Assembly: GCF_020733705.1 (NCBI RefSeq)
Contig: NZ_JAJFZM010000001.1
Location: 1,364,001-1,428,000 of the forward strand
Length of the DNA stretch: 64,000 bases
Source: Nocardia australiensis
GTDB taxonomy: Bacteria > Actinomycetota > Actinomycetes > Mycobacteriales > Mycobacteriaceae
Direction of reading: 5' to 3'
A program made the translations under genes and the position numbers. Numbering within the stretch: position 1 is the stretch's first letter; each line of letters opens with the position of its first letter. Below the pieces are notes generated by a model. It was not told the origin of the DNA. It saw only the letters and a program-made list of their open reading frames with translations, and ran no database searches. Shown piece by piece: positions 52,353 through 61,563 of this stretch.

Positions 52353-53534
52353 ATGGACCCCGTGCGGAATCCGTATGCTCCCGGAGCCGGACAGCGCCCA
52401 CCCGAATTGGCCGGGCGCGACAAGCAACTCACGGCCTTCGATGTGGTGCTGGAACGAATCGCGCGCGGCAGGCCGGAGCGCAGCGTGATGCTCACTGGGC
52501 TGCGGGGCGTCGGAAAGACGGTGCTGCTCAACCAACTTCGCTCCGCCGCGGTCTCGCGTGGTTGGGGCACCGGCAAAATCGAGGCGCGCCCGGATCAGGA
52601 GTTGCGCCGTCCGCTGTCCTCCGCGCTGCATATGTCGGTCCGAGCGATCGCGATGGCGCACCGCAACCCCGAGTGCGTCGACGACTTCCTCGGCATCCTC
52701 AAGGCTTTCGCGCTACGTTCCACCGCCGACAAGGGCATGCGGGAACGCTGGCAGCCAGGCATAGACGTACCCGCGGTGACCGGTCGCGCCGATTCCGGCG
52801 ATATCGAAATCGACCTGATCGAGTTGCTCAAGGAGGCAGCCGGGCTGGCAAGCGATATCGGGGTCGGTATCGCGATTTTCATCGACGAGATGCAAGATCT
52901 CGGTCCCGCCGATATCTCGGCGATCTGCGGCGCCTGTCACGAGTTGAGCCAGGACGCGGCGCCGCTCATCGTGGTCGGCGCCGGTCTGCCGCATCTGCCT
53001 GCGGTGTTGTCCGCGTCCAAGAGCTATTCCGAGCGGCTGTTCAGCTATCACCGCATTGATCGGCTCGACCGGGAATCCGCTGATCAGGCACTCATCGCGC
53101 CCGCCGAACGCGAGGAGGTGAAGTTCACCGACGAAGCCCTGGACGCCTTGTACCAGAGGGCGGATGGCTATCCGTACTTCGTGCAGGCATACGGCAAGGC
53201 GGCCTGGGACCAGGCCCCTGAGAGCCCGATCGGTGTCGAGGACGTCGAGGTGGCCTCGCCGACCGCGGAAGAGGAACTGGCTGTCGGCTTCTTCGGCTCC
53301 CGATATGAGCGCGCCACCCCGGCCGAGCGCGAATACATGCGGGCCATGGCGGATTTGGCGGGCGACGACGGTCCCGTCGCTACGTCGGCGGTCGCCACGG
53401 AGCTGGGTCGCAAGCCCGCGTCACTGTCCCCGGCCCGCGACGGACTCATCAAGAAGGGCCTGATTTATTCGGCAGAACGCGGCACCATCGGGTTCACCGT
53501 GCCACATTTCGGCCGCTATTTGCGAAGCGTCTGA
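52353..53534 (+). CDS. AAA+ ATPase of the ORC/Cdc6-like type
   Basis: A 393-residue ATPase: Walker A GLRGVGKTVLLNQL (about residue 50), Walker B GIAIFIDEMQDL, sensor-like PLIVVGAGLPHLP, and a C-terminal winged-helix-like domain (VATELGRKPASLSPARDGLIKKGLIY). It resembles archaeal/phage-type ATP-binding proteins that bind DNA or act with partner effectors. It stands alone, divergent from the small acidic-protein gene 74 bp away. Role unknown. Confidence 0.82.
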   Translation: MDPVRNPYAPGAGQRPPELAGRDKQLTAFDVVLERIARGRPERSVMLTGLRGVGKTVLLNQLRSAAVSRGWGTGKIEARPDQELRRPLSSALHMSVRAIAMAHRNPECVDDFLGILKAFALRSTADKGMRERWQPGIDVPAVTGRADSGDIEIDLIELLKEAAGLASDIGVGIAIFIDEMQDLGPADISAICGACHELSQDAAPLIVVGAGLPHLPAVLSASKSYSERLFSYHRIDRLDRESADQALIAPAEREEVKFTDEALDALYQRADGYPYFVQAYGKAAWDQAPESPIGVEDVEVASPTAEEELAVGFFGSRYERATPAEREYMRAMADLAGDDGPVATSAVATELGRKPASLSPARDGLIKKGLIYSAERGTIGFTVPHFGRYLRSV

Positions 53535-53634
53535 TTGCTGCATATTCGCACGTCTATCAAGATCATTAGATATCAATAGAAATATCTCCACCAATAGACC
53601 TACCGGTGGGTAACAAAAGTTCCTACACTCGAAT

Positions 53635-53650
53635 GTGATCGCGATCACGT
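53635..53650. promoter_or_regulatory. CRP-like binding site before the acyl-CoA dehydrogenase
   Basis: TGTGATCGCGATCACG fits TGTGA-N6-TCACA at all but the last base and contains the perfect palindrome GTGATCGCGATCAC. It ends 14 bp before the start codon, a position that would favour repression or a leader function. Confidence 0.55.
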
Positions 53651-53664
53651 CCGAGGAGGACATC

Positions 53665-55626
53665 ATGGCGACTACCGCGAAAGTCGACGCCACCGAAGAA
53701 CAAGCCCGCGCCCTGGTCGAGGAATCCCGCGAAACCAGTTGGGCCAAACCATCATTCGCCAAGGAGATGTTTCTCGGGCGGTTCCGGCTCGATTTGATCC
53801 ACCCCTACCCGCAGCCCGGACCGGAGGATGCCGCGCGCACCGAGGCATACCTCAACCGCATCCGGCCGTTCTGTGAATCGATCGATGGGAGCGTCATCGA
53901 GGCGAATGCGCGAATCCCGGACGAGTGCGTCCAGGGCCTCGCAGAGCTCGGTTGCTTCGGTCTCAAGATTCCGGAACCCTATGGTGGACAAGGCCTTTCC
54001 CAATCCGGTTACAACCGGGCACTGATGCTGGTCGGCTCGGCACACCCCAGCCTGGGCGTGCTGCTCTCGGCGCATCAGTCCATCGGCGTGCCCGAACCGC
54101 TGAAGCTCGCGGGCACCGCCGAGCAGAAGGCCGAGTTCCTGCCCCGCTGCGCCGCTGGCGCGGTCAGCGCGTTCCTACTCACCGAGCCCGACGTCGGCTC
54201 CGACCCCGCCAGGATGGCCAGTTCCGCCACCCCGACCGAGGACGGCGAGGCCTACGAACTCAATGGCGTCAAGCTATGGACGACCAACGGTGTTGTCGCC
54301 GAATTGCTGGTGGTGATGGCGCGGGTGCCCAAGAGCGAGGGCCATCGCGGCGGTATTTCGGCGTTCGTCGTCGAGGCCGATTCGCCGGGTATCACCGTAG
54401 AGCGACGAAATTCGTTCATGGGCCTGCGCGGTATCGAGAACGGCGTGACCCGGATGCACAACGTCCGCGTTCCCAAGCGCAATCTCATCGGCCGCGAGGG
54501 TGACGGCCTGAAGATCGCGCTCACCACGCTGAACGCAGGCCGCCTCGCCATACCGGCGCTGTGTACGGCGACGGCGAAGTGGTCATTGAAGATCGTCAGG
54601 GAGTGGAGCACGCAGCGGGTGCAGTGGGGCAGGCCGGTCGGCGAGCACGCCGCTGTCGCATCGAAAATCTCCTTCATCGCCGCCACCACCTTCGCACTGG
54701 AGGCGGCCCTTGATCTGTCGGCGACGATGTGCGACGAGGATCGTAATGACATCCGCATCGAAGCGGCGCTGACAAAACTCTGGGCCAGCGAGATGAGCTG
54801 CCAGATCGCCGACGAGCTGGTGCAGATCCGCGGCGGTCGCGGCTACGAGACGGCGGCCTCGCTGCAAGCGCGTGGCGAACGCGCGGTCGGCGCCGAGCAA
54901 GTGCTGCGTGATTTGCGGATCAACCGCATTTTCGAAGGTTCAAGCGAAATCATGCGACTGCTGATCGCCAGGGAGATGGCCGACGCACATATGTCCGCCG
55001 CGGGCGCGCTGGTCGATCGCAATGCCGAATTCAAGGCCAAGGCCAAGGCCGCCGTCGGTGCGGCCGGGTTCTACGCCAAATGGTTCCCGCAGCTCGCGGT
55101 CGGCGCGGGCACGACCCCGGCGACCTACGCCGAATTCGGTCCGCTGGCAAGGCATCTGCGGTTCATCGAGCGCAGTTCACGCAAGCAGGCCAGGTCGTTG
55201 ATGTATGCGATGGGTCGCTGGCAGGCGGGCCTGGAGTACCGGCAGAGCTTCCTCGGACGGGTCGTCGATATCGGCGCCGAGCTGTTCGCAATGTCGGCGG
55301 CCTGTGTGCGGGCCCAGGCCGCACGCGTCGCGGACGCGCCGGAGGCCGAGGCGGCCGAGGAACTTGCCGACACCTTCTGCAGGCAATCACGTATCCGGGT
55401 GCGCAGGCTGTTCGACGCGCTGTGGGACAACACCGACGACGACGATCGCGCCCTGGCACGCGGCGTCCTCGACAGCCGCTACGCCTGGCTGGAGGGCGGC
55501 GTGCTGGATCCGAGCGAAGGCACCGGTCCGTGGATCGCGGAATGGCAGATTGGGCCATCGACCGAGGCGAACCTACTGCGACCGTTCCTCCCTTCGACGC
55601 GCACGCAAGTCGGGAGTGAAATCTAG
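53665..55626 (+). CDS. Acyl-CoA dehydrogenase, long (VLCAD/ACAD9-like) form
   Basis: A 653-residue ACAD, larger than the usual 380-400: N-terminal helical domain from about 40, beta domain with AFLLTEPDVGSDPARMAS and LNGVKLWTTNG (FAD/substrate contacts), core helical domain with RVQWGRPVGEH and QIRGGRGYETA, RDLRINRIFEGSSEIMRLL, then a roughly 190-residue helical C-terminal extension as in membrane-associated very-long-chain enzymes. It introduces a trans-2 double bond in acyl-CoA using FAD. GAGGAGG precedes the ATG at 53665. A CRP-like palindrome just upstream suggests cAMP control. Confidence 0.92.
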   Translation: MATTAKVDATEEQARALVEESRETSWAKPSFAKEMFLGRFRLDLIHPYPQPGPEDAARTEAYLNRIRPFCESIDGSVIEANARIPDECVQGLAELGCFGLKIPEPYGGQGLSQSGYNRALMLVGSAHPSLGVLLSAHQSIGVPEPLKLAGTAEQKAEFLPRCAAGAVSAFLLTEPDVGSDPARMASSATPTEDGEAYELNGVKLWTTNGVVAELLVVMARVPKSEGHRGGISAFVVEADSPGITVERRNSFMGLRGIENGVTRMHNVRVPKRNLIGREGDGLKIALTTLNAGRLAIPALCTATAKWSLKIVREWSTQRVQWGRPVGEHAAVASKISFIAATTFALEAALDLSATMCDEDRNDIRIEAALTKLWASEMSCQIADELVQIRGGRGYETAASLQARGERAVGAEQVLRDLRINRIFEGSSEIMRLLIAREMADAHMSAAGALVDRNAEFKAKAKAAVGAAGFYAKWFPQLAVGAGTTPATYAEFGPLARHLRFIERSSRKQARSLMYAMGRWQAGLEYRQSFLGRVVDIGAELFAMSAACVRAQAARVADAPEAEAAEELADTFCRQSRIRVRRLFDALWDNTDDDDRALARGVLDSRYAWLEGGVLDPSEGTGPWIAEWQIGPSTEANLLRPFLPSTRTQVGSEI

Positions 55627-55647
55627 GAGACTCTAGTAAATTCGATC

Positions 55648-55682
55648 GATCGGCAGATACTTGGCAACCAAGGCTGCCGATC
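55648..55682 (+). terminator. Hairpin after the acyl-CoA dehydrogenase gene
   Basis: GATCGGCAG / CTGCCGATC (9 bp) with an inner CTTGG / CCAAG stem, 22 bp after the stop. Confidence 0.72.
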
Positions 55683-55689
55683 ATCGCTA

Positions 55690-55727
55690 TCTATGGATGT
55701 CTAGCGTCTGGGCTAGGGATCCATAGA
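55690..55727. repeat. Second inverted repeat downstream of the acyl-CoA dehydrogenase
   Basis: TCTATGGAT / ATCCATAGA (9 bp) with inner CTAGC / GCTAG, directly after the terminator hairpin and unrelated to it in sequence. It may be a second terminator or an operator for the downstream hydrolase gene. Confidence 0.55.
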
Positions 55728-55893
55728 TTCACCTGGCAAGACGGCAGGAGCGACGACAAGGACGCTGCACGGCATCAGTTGGACAACTTGTACATAACGG
55801 CAGGTATAGCCGGTTAACGTCCCGGAAACTACTACCGACAACCGGGCAAGAACGCTCCGCCCACGGGTGACCAGATGACCCAAGGAGGACTTC

Positions 55894-56859
55894 ATGTCGA
55901 CGACTATCGCTTGCTTCGCCGCCGATAATGACGGTCACCGTGTCACCGTGTCGGCCGACGACGGCATCCCGATCTCGGTCCGCACCTTCGGGGCCGATAA
56001 CGCGCCGGTGACCGTCGTGTTCGTGCACGGGCACTGCCTACGCACCGAATCGTGGACGTTCCTGCGCGACCAGCTGTTACGTCAGTGGGGATCCGAAACC
56101 CGGATGGTCTTCTACGACCACCGCGGCCACGGCGAATCGGGGCTGGCCGATCCGTCCAGCTACACCATCGACCAACTCGGCCACGACCTCGACGCGGTGC
56201 TGCGCGCGGTGGTCCCGACCGGGCCGATCATCCTGGTCGGACATTCGATGGGCGCCATGGTCACCCTCGCCTACGCCCGGTTGTTCCCCAACGCGGTCGG
56301 CACCCGCATCGCGGGAGTCGGCCTGATCGCGGGCGCGGCCAATGGGATCACCGAGGTGGGACTCGGCCGATTCCTGCACCGGCGGGCCGTGAGCTCGCTA
56401 CAGATCGCGGTGACGCGAGCGCCGCGGGTCATGCGGGTGTCCAAGCGACTGTCGCGCCGGATATGTGAGCCGATCATTCGGGAGGCGAATTTCGGTACCC
56501 GGAAGGTCAATCCGCGGATGGTCGCAGTAGCCACCGCGATGCTCAACGACACGCCGTTGCTCACCATGTCGAGCTTCCTCACCTCACTGGTCGCGTTCGA
56601 CGAGACCGCGACGCTGCGTCGACTCGGCACAATTCCCGCACTCGTGCTCGCCGGGTCCGCCGACATCGTGGTTCCGTTCGCACACTCGGTGGTACTCGCG
56701 TCGCAGTTGGCGGGGTCGGAGTTGGTTCGCGTCGAGGGCGCGGGGCACAGCGTGATTCTGGAGCGCGCAGAGGAGGTGGCGATGTCCATCGTCGGGCTGG
56801 TCGACCGAGTCGCCGCGTCTACCCAAGACCAAGGACCGACGTACGCCGCTGTCAGCTGA
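55894..56859 (+). CDS. Alpha/beta hydrolase
   Basis: A 321-residue alpha/beta-hydrolase fold protein: oxyanion loop VVFVHGHCLRTESW, DHRGHGES, nucleophile elbow ILVGHSMGAMVTL, catalytic Asp region LVLAGSADIVVPF and His in VEGAGHSVILERAEEV. No signal peptide. Substrate unknown; such enzymes hydrolyse esters, lipids or epoxides. AAGGAGG lies 6 nt before the ATG. Preceded by two hairpins and about 165 bp of probable promoter DNA. Confidence 0.88.
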   Translation: MSTTIACFAADNDGHRVTVSADDGIPISVRTFGADNAPVTVVFVHGHCLRTESWTFLRDQLLRQWGSETRMVFYDHRGHGESGLADPSSYTIDQLGHDLDAVLRAVVPTGPIILVGHSMGAMVTLAYARLFPNAVGTRIAGVGLIAGAANGITEVGLGRFLHRRAVSSLQIAVTRAPRVMRVSKRLSRRICEPIIREANFGTRKVNPRMVAVATAMLNDTPLLTMSSFLTSLVAFDETATLRRLGTIPALVLAGSADIVVPFAHSVVLASQLAGSELVRVEGAGHSVILERAEEVAMSIVGLVDRVAASTQDQGPTYAAVS

Positions 56860-56943
56860 GCCTCTCAGGCAACCCATTTAGGCAACATTCAAGCAAACCG
56901 CGCAAATCGACTTACACGAGCCAAAACGCAATTCCTCACGTAA

Positions 56944-56978
56944 TGTGTTAGAGATCACGTTGTGTGGTGAGTCACACA
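56944..56978. promoter_or_regulatory. CRP-like inverted repeats upstream of the 95-residue gene
   Basis: TGTGT-TAGAGA-TCACG (56944-56959) resembles TGTGA-N6-TCACA with two mismatches. TGTGTG-GTGAGT-CACACA (56961-56978) is a perfect 6-bp inverted repeat with the same 6-bp spacing. Two overlapping-type sites 15-20 bp apart are suggestive only. Confidence 0.35.
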
Positions 56979-57064
56979 GCTTGGTGCAGCACATTCCGAG
57001 GCAGACCCTGGATAACCGCTGTCCACCGAGTTCGTTTGTCCGCCAAGGAACCCAGGAGGTAACG

Positions 57065-57352
57065 ATGACACGCAGCGATATTGCGGAACTCCGCTACGCC
57101 GTCGCCCAGCTCCGGCAATCCATCGGCGCACTGCGCTCTCACTACGGCGACGCAAACACCGTGCGACGGCTGGAGAACGACCTCGAGCGGCTCGCCATCG
57201 ATGCCGACGAACTCGAGCAGTCACCGCCGCCGGAACTCACCCGCCGCCCCGAGGACACCATCTATGTCCCCGACAGCAAGTCCGATGAGGCCGCCTGGAT
57301 GGGCGCGCAGGACGAAGGTCTCGGCTTCCACTCCCGGCCCCGCACGAAGTAG
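57065..57352 (+). CDS. Small helical protein, unknown function
   Basis: A 95-residue soluble protein: two amphipathic helices (DIAELRYAVAQLRQSIGALRSHYGDANTVRRLENDLERLAIDADEL), then an extended acidic tail (PEDTIYVPDSKSDEAAWMGAQDEGLGFH). The ATG has a strong AGGAGG 5-6 nt upstream, better than most genes here; the longer frame from 56945 lacks one. No family recognised. Confidence 0.75.
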   Translation: MTRSDIAELRYAVAQLRQSIGALRSHYGDANTVRRLENDLERLAIDADELEQSPPPELTRRPEDTIYVPDSKSDEAAWMGAQDEGLGFHSRPRTK

Positions 57353-57921
57353 CGCTCGAGCGCGGTGCCGCCCCGGGCGACGGCTCGGACCGACACCGTC
57401 GAAGCGCGCGCGAAGGTGCCGTTGGCGCGAGCACGTTCGTGCAGCTTCGTGGTCATGATCCGCAGACCGGAGCCGCACCGAGAGTCGCTGTTCCGCAATC
57501 ACATCTGGCGAGGCCCAGACCACCAGATATGCCATGGGCGCCGGGCCGAGCCCTTCGGGCCGATCCTCGGCGACGACCAAGCACACCGCGCCGTTACGGT
57601 GCGCTCATATGCCGGTCGCGACGACGCCACACCTCCCGTCACTACCCATTTCGGCCGCACCGTTCGCGGCATCATCGCCGCGGTGATCACCGCCTGGAGC
57701 CCTGCCGCAGCGGCGGTCGGCCAGAGCGCCGGGAACCGCGTTCCGTTCGAGTCGAGTTCGATCGGTAGCGGTCTGTTCACTGCCCGCGCAGAATTCGCCG
57801 GCTCGCCGATCAATGTGGCGTAAATCACTGACATTACGGCGGGTCGGGATCGCCGGGACCGCGCTCACCAGGTAGCCGCCGTGTCGTATGGTGCTCAGCA
57901 TCACATTCGATTGCGGAGGTA
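57353..57921. other. Intergenic stretch before the sdh operon
   Basis: Overlapping frames on both strands (for example plus 57365-57823 and minus 57834-57499) are open but lack ribosome sites and recognisable families; part may be eroded coding sequence. The sdh promoter should lie in about 57830-57915. No operator recognised. Confidence 0.35.
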
Positions 57922-57966
57922 ATGATGACCACCCGCACAGCAGATCAGCGAGGCATCCACCTGTGA
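57922..57966 (+). CDS. Leader peptide coupled to the sdh operon
   Basis: Fourteen codons (MMTTRTADQRGIHL) behind a near-perfect GGAGGT, ending in TGA that overlaps the GTG of the next gene as GTGA. The SdhC/D-type gene itself has only a weak GAGG 9 nt upstream, so this peptide may be the real entry site for ribosomes or a sensor of the codons it contains. Confidence 0.55.
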   Translation: MMTTRTADQRGIHL

Positions 57967-58793
57967 GTGCCGCACCGACCGCCACCCCGGAAACGGAAAC
58001 GGGCGTCTTCAGCAAGACCAGGGCTCGAATCTCGCAGCGCACGCTACGCACCGATCGATGGTGGGTGCCACCACTCACCACAGCGCTCGGCCTGGCCGCG
58101 TTCGTTATCTACGCGACCACCAGATCGTATGTGCGAACGGCATATTGGGTTCCGGACTACCACTACCTGACGCCGTTCTATTCGCCGTGCCTGAGCACCT
58201 CGTGCGTTGAGGGTTCGAGCCATTTCGGTACGCCGTTCGGCGATCTACCCGTGATTTTGCCGCTTGGTTTCGTGGTGCTGCCGTTCCTGCTCGGCTTCCG
58301 CTTGACCTGCTATTACTACCGCAAGGCGTATTACCGCGCGGTGTGGTTCTCGCCGCCTGCCTGTGCCGTCGCCGAGCCGCACGCCAAGTACACCGGTGAG
58401 ACCCGGTTGCCACTGATCATCCAGAACGTGCACCGCTACTTCTTCTATGTGGCCATTGTCGTTTCGCTGATCAATACCTATGACGCGGTGATTGCCTTCC
58501 ATGGCAAGACCGGCGGTTTCGGATTCGGCCTCGGCAATATCGTGTTGCTGATCAACGTCATCCTGCTCTGGGCATACACAGTGTCGTGCCATTCCTGCAG
58601 GCATATCGCGGGCGGACGGCTGAAGCATTTCTCCGCGCATCCGGTGCGTTACTGGTTCTGGACCCAGGTCTCCAAGCTGAACACCCGCCATATGGCGCTG
58701 GCCTGGACAACTCTCGGCACCCTGGTGTTGACCGACTTCTATGTGATGTTGGTTGCCAGCGAGACGATTTCGGACCTGCGGTTCATCAACTGA
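57963..58793 (+). CDS. Succinate dehydrogenase membrane anchor subunit (Sdh1 type)
   Basis: A 276-residue five-TM protein resembling M. tuberculosis Rv0249c from memory: YVRTAYWVPDYHYLTPFYSPCLS, GFRLTCYYYRKAYYRAVWFSPPAC, NVHRYFFYVAIVVSL (conserved His that may bind heme or lie near quinone), and TVSCHSCRHIAGGRLKHFSAHPVRYW. It anchors the SdhAB dimer and passes electrons to menaquinone. GTG 57963 overlaps the leader peptide stop; sdhA follows after 16 bp. Confidence 0.88.
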   Translation: MSAAPTATPETETGVFSKTRARISQRTLRTDRWWVPPLTTALGLAAFVIYATTRSYVRTAYWVPDYHYLTPFYSPCLSTSCVEGSSHFGTPFGDLPVILPLGFVVLPFLLGFRLTCYYYRKAYYRAVWFSPPACAVAEPHAKYTGETRLPLIIQNVHRYFFYVAIVVSLINTYDAVIAFHGKTGGFGFGLGNIVLLINVILLWAYTVSCHSCRHIAGGRLKHFSAHPVRYWFWTQVSKLNTRHMALAWTTLGTLVLTDFYVMLVASETISDLRFIN

Positions 58794-58809
58794 AGGAGTA
58801 TTCGCGGCC

Positions 58810-60750
58810 ATGCCAGAAGTGGAACGGCACAACTACGACGTCGTCGTTATCGGTGCCGGCGGCGCCGGACTGCGCGCGGTAATCGAAGCGCGAGAACACG
58901 GCCTATCCGTCGCGGTGGTGTGCAAGTCATTGTTCGGCAAGGCGCACACCGTGATGGCCGAAGGCGGTTGCGCGGCCTCGATGGGCAATGCCAACGAAAA
59001 GGACAACTGGCAAACCCATTTCAAGGACACCATGCGCGGTGGCAAGTTCCTCAACAACTGGCGCATGGCCGAACTACACGCCCAGGAGGCACCCGACCGG
59101 GTGTGGGAACTGGAAACCTACGGAGCGCTGTTCGATCGGACTCCCGATGGCCGAATCAGCCAGCGCAACTTCGGTGGTCACACCTACCCACGGTTGGCGC
59201 ATGTCGGTGACCGCACCGGATTGGAACTCATTCGAACCATGCAGCAGAAGATCGTGTCGCTGCAGCAGGAGGATTTCGCGGAGTCGGGCGATTACGAGGC
59301 CCGCATCAAGGTCTTCCACGAATGCACCATCACGGAGTTACTCAAGGATGGCGACCGGATCGCCGGAGCCTTCGGATACTGGCGTGAATCCGGGCGGTTC
59401 GTGCTGTTCGAGGCGCCCGCAGTGGTGCTCGCGACCGGCGGAATCGGCAAGTCCTACAAGGTGACGTCGAATTCCTGGGAGTACACCGGCGACGGACACG
59501 CGCTGGCGCTGCGGGCGGGCGCGACGCTGATCAATATGGAGTTCCTGCAGTTCCACCCGACCGGCATGGTCTGGCCGCCGAGCGTGAAGGGCATCCTGGT
59601 CACCGAGGGCGTGCGCGGCGACGGTGGGGTGCTGAAGAACTCCGAGGGCGACCGTTTCATGTTCGATTACATCCCCCCGGTCTTCAAAGGGCAGTATGCC
59701 GAAACCGAGGAAGAAGCCGATCAGTGGTTGCGCGACAACGATTCCGCGCGGCGCACGCCCGATCTGCTACCCCGCGACGAGGTAGCCCGCGCGATCAACT
59801 CGGAGGTGAAGGCCGGCCGCGGCACCGAGCACGGCGGCGTATTCCTCGATATCGCCTCGCGGCTGCCCGCCGAGGAAATCCGGCGGCGACTGCCATCTAT
59901 GCACCATCAGTTCAAAGAGCTCGCAGACGTGGATATTACGAAGGAACCGATGGAGGTCGGACCGACGTGCCACTACGTGATGGGCGGGATCGAGGTCGAC
60001 CCGGATACCGGCGCCGCGACGGTGCCGGGCCTGTTCGCGGCGGGCGAGTGTTCGGGTGGCATGCACGGCTCGAACCGGCTCGGTGGTAACTCGCTGTCGG
60101 ACCTGCTCGTATTCGGTCGCCGCGCCGGACTTGGCGCGGCGACCTATGTCGAGCAACTGAGCGGGCGGCCGGTGGTGGCCGACGCGGATCTCACAGCGGC
60201 ATCGAAAGCCGCTGTGGCACCGTTCGACCCGCCCACCGAGGGCGCGGGGGAGAACCCCTACACCTTGCATACCGATCTCCAGCAGGCGATGAACGATCTG
60301 GTCGGGATCATCCGCAGGGAACACGAACTCCAGCAGGCCATCGAGCGACTCGGCGAGCTACGTACCCGCTTCGCCGGGGTATTGGTGGAGGGACACCGGC
60401 AGTTCAATCCCGGCTGGCATCTCGCGCTCGATCTGCGAAACATGTTGCTGGTCAGCGAATGTGTCGCTCAGGCGGCGCTATTGCGCACCGAGAGCCGGGG
60501 CGGGCATACCCGCGAAGACCATCCGACCATGGACGCGGACTGGCGGAACAAGCTGCTGGTTTGTTCGATCGACCCCGCCGACGCGAGCGAGGCCGTCCCG
60601 GCAGTGGTCGTCATGCCTGAGGACCAGGTCCCGATGCGCGATGACCTGCTCGCGCTTTTCGATCTGGCCGAGCTCGAAAAGTATTACAACTCAGCCGATA
60701 TCGCCGACCATCCGAGCGGTTCGGCTTCGGCTACGAAAGACGGGGCGTAG
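58810..60750 (+). CDS. sdhA: Succinate dehydrogenase flavoprotein subunit
   Basis: A 646-residue flavoprotein: FAD dinucleotide motif YDVVVIGAGGAGLRAVIEAREHG, the FAD-attachment-type segment SLFGKAHTVMAEGGCAASMGNAN, active-site FLQFHPTGM, HYVMGGIEVD, GECSGGMHGSNRLGGNSLSDLLVFG, and catalytic RTESRGGHTREDHP. It oxidises succinate to fumarate on the inner face of the membrane. AAGGAG lies 11 nt before ATG 58810. sdhB follows after 2 bp. Confidence 0.97.
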   Translation: MPEVERHNYDVVVIGAGGAGLRAVIEAREHGLSVAVVCKSLFGKAHTVMAEGGCAASMGNANEKDNWQTHFKDTMRGGKFLNNWRMAELHAQEAPDRVWELETYGALFDRTPDGRISQRNFGGHTYPRLAHVGDRTGLELIRTMQQKIVSLQQEDFAESGDYEARIKVFHECTITELLKDGDRIAGAFGYWRESGRFVLFEAPAVVLATGGIGKSYKVTSNSWEYTGDGHALALRAGATLINMEFLQFHPTGMVWPPSVKGILVTEGVRGDGGVLKNSEGDRFMFDYIPPVFKGQYAETEEEADQWLRDNDSARRTPDLLPRDEVARAINSEVKAGRGTEHGGVFLDIASRLPAEEIRRRLPSMHHQFKELADVDITKEPMEVGPTCHYVMGGIEVDPDTGAATVPGLFAAGECSGGMHGSNRLGGNSLSDLLVFGRRAGLGAATYVEQLSGRPVVADADLTAASKAAVAPFDPPTEGAGENPYTLHTDLQQAMNDLVGIIRREHELQQAIERLGELRTRFAGVLVEGHRQFNPGWHLALDLRNMLLVSECVAQAALLRTESRGGHTREDHPTMDADWRNKLLVCSIDPADASEAVPAVVVMPEDQVPMRDDLLALFDLAELEKYYNSADIADHPSGSASATKDGA

Positions 60751-60752
60751 CA

Positions 60753-61499
60753 ATGGATTACGACGCCAAATTCCGTGTCTGGCGCGGCGACAACGACGGT
60801 GGCGAGCTACAGGACTTCACCGTGACGGTGCACGAGGGCGAGGTGGTGCTCGACATCATCCACCGGCTACAGGCCACCCAGGCGCCCGATCTCGCGGTGC
60901 GATGGAATTGCAAGGCGGGCAAGTGCGGTTCCTGCTCGGCCGAGGTCAATGGGCGACCACGACTGTTGTGCATGACCCGGATGTCGACATTCCAGCCCGA
61001 AGAACTGATCACCGTCACGCCGATGCGGGCCTTCCCGGTGATCAGGGATCTGGTGACCGACGTGTCCTTCAACTACCAGAAGGCCAGGGAAATACCGTCT
61101 TTCACGCCTCCGGCGGATCTGAAGCCCGGTGACTACCGGATGAAGCAGGTCGATGTGGAGCGCTCGCAGGAGTTCCGCAAGTGCATCGAATGCTTCCTCT
61201 GTCAGGACACCTGTCACGTCGTCCGCGACCACGAGGAGAACAAGTCGTCCTTCGCGGGCCCACGCTTCCTGATGCGAATCGCCGAGCTGGAAATGCATCC
61301 GCTCGATGTGGCCGATCGGCGCGATCTCGCTCAGGACGAGCAGGGCCTCGGGCTGTGCAACATCACCAAATGCTGCACCGAGGTGTGCCCGGAACACATC
61401 AAGATCACCGACAATGCCCTGATTCCGATGAAGGAACGAGTGGCAGATAAGAAGTACGACCCGCTGGTGTGGTTGGGCAACAAGCTCTTCCGACGCTGA
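60753..61499 (+). CDS. sdhB: Succinate dehydrogenase iron-sulfur subunit
   Basis: A 248-residue iron-sulfur protein: [2Fe-2S] cysteines in WNCKAGKCGSCSAEVNG and RLLCMT, then a C-terminal ferredoxin-like domain with CIECFLCQDTC and CNITKCCTEVCP for the other clusters. It carries electrons from SdhA to the membrane subunit. Only three sdh genes are present, as in the mycobacterial Sdh1 operon. Confidence 0.96.
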   Translation: MDYDAKFRVWRGDNDGGELQDFTVTVHEGEVVLDIIHRLQATQAPDLAVRWNCKAGKCGSCSAEVNGRPRLLCMTRMSTFQPEELITVTPMRAFPVIRDLVTDVSFNYQKAREIPSFTPPADLKPGDYRMKQVDVERSQEFRKCIECFLCQDTCHVVRDHEENKSSFAGPRFLMRIAELEMHPLDVADRRDLAQDEQGLGLCNITKCCTEVCPEHIKITDNALIPMKERVADKKYDPLVWLGNKLFRR

Positions 61500-61520
61500 G
61501 CTGTTCGCACACGCAGTCCT

Positions 61521-61560
61521 TGCCGTGACCGCCGGCCGGGGTCACACCGGCCGGTCGGCA
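61521..61560. terminator. Bidirectional terminator after sdhB
   Basis: TGCCG ... CGGCA outer pairs with an inner CCGGCCGG / CCGGCCGG stem, between the sdh operon and the convergent small membrane-protein gene. Confidence 0.7.
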
Positions 61561-61563
61561 CCC

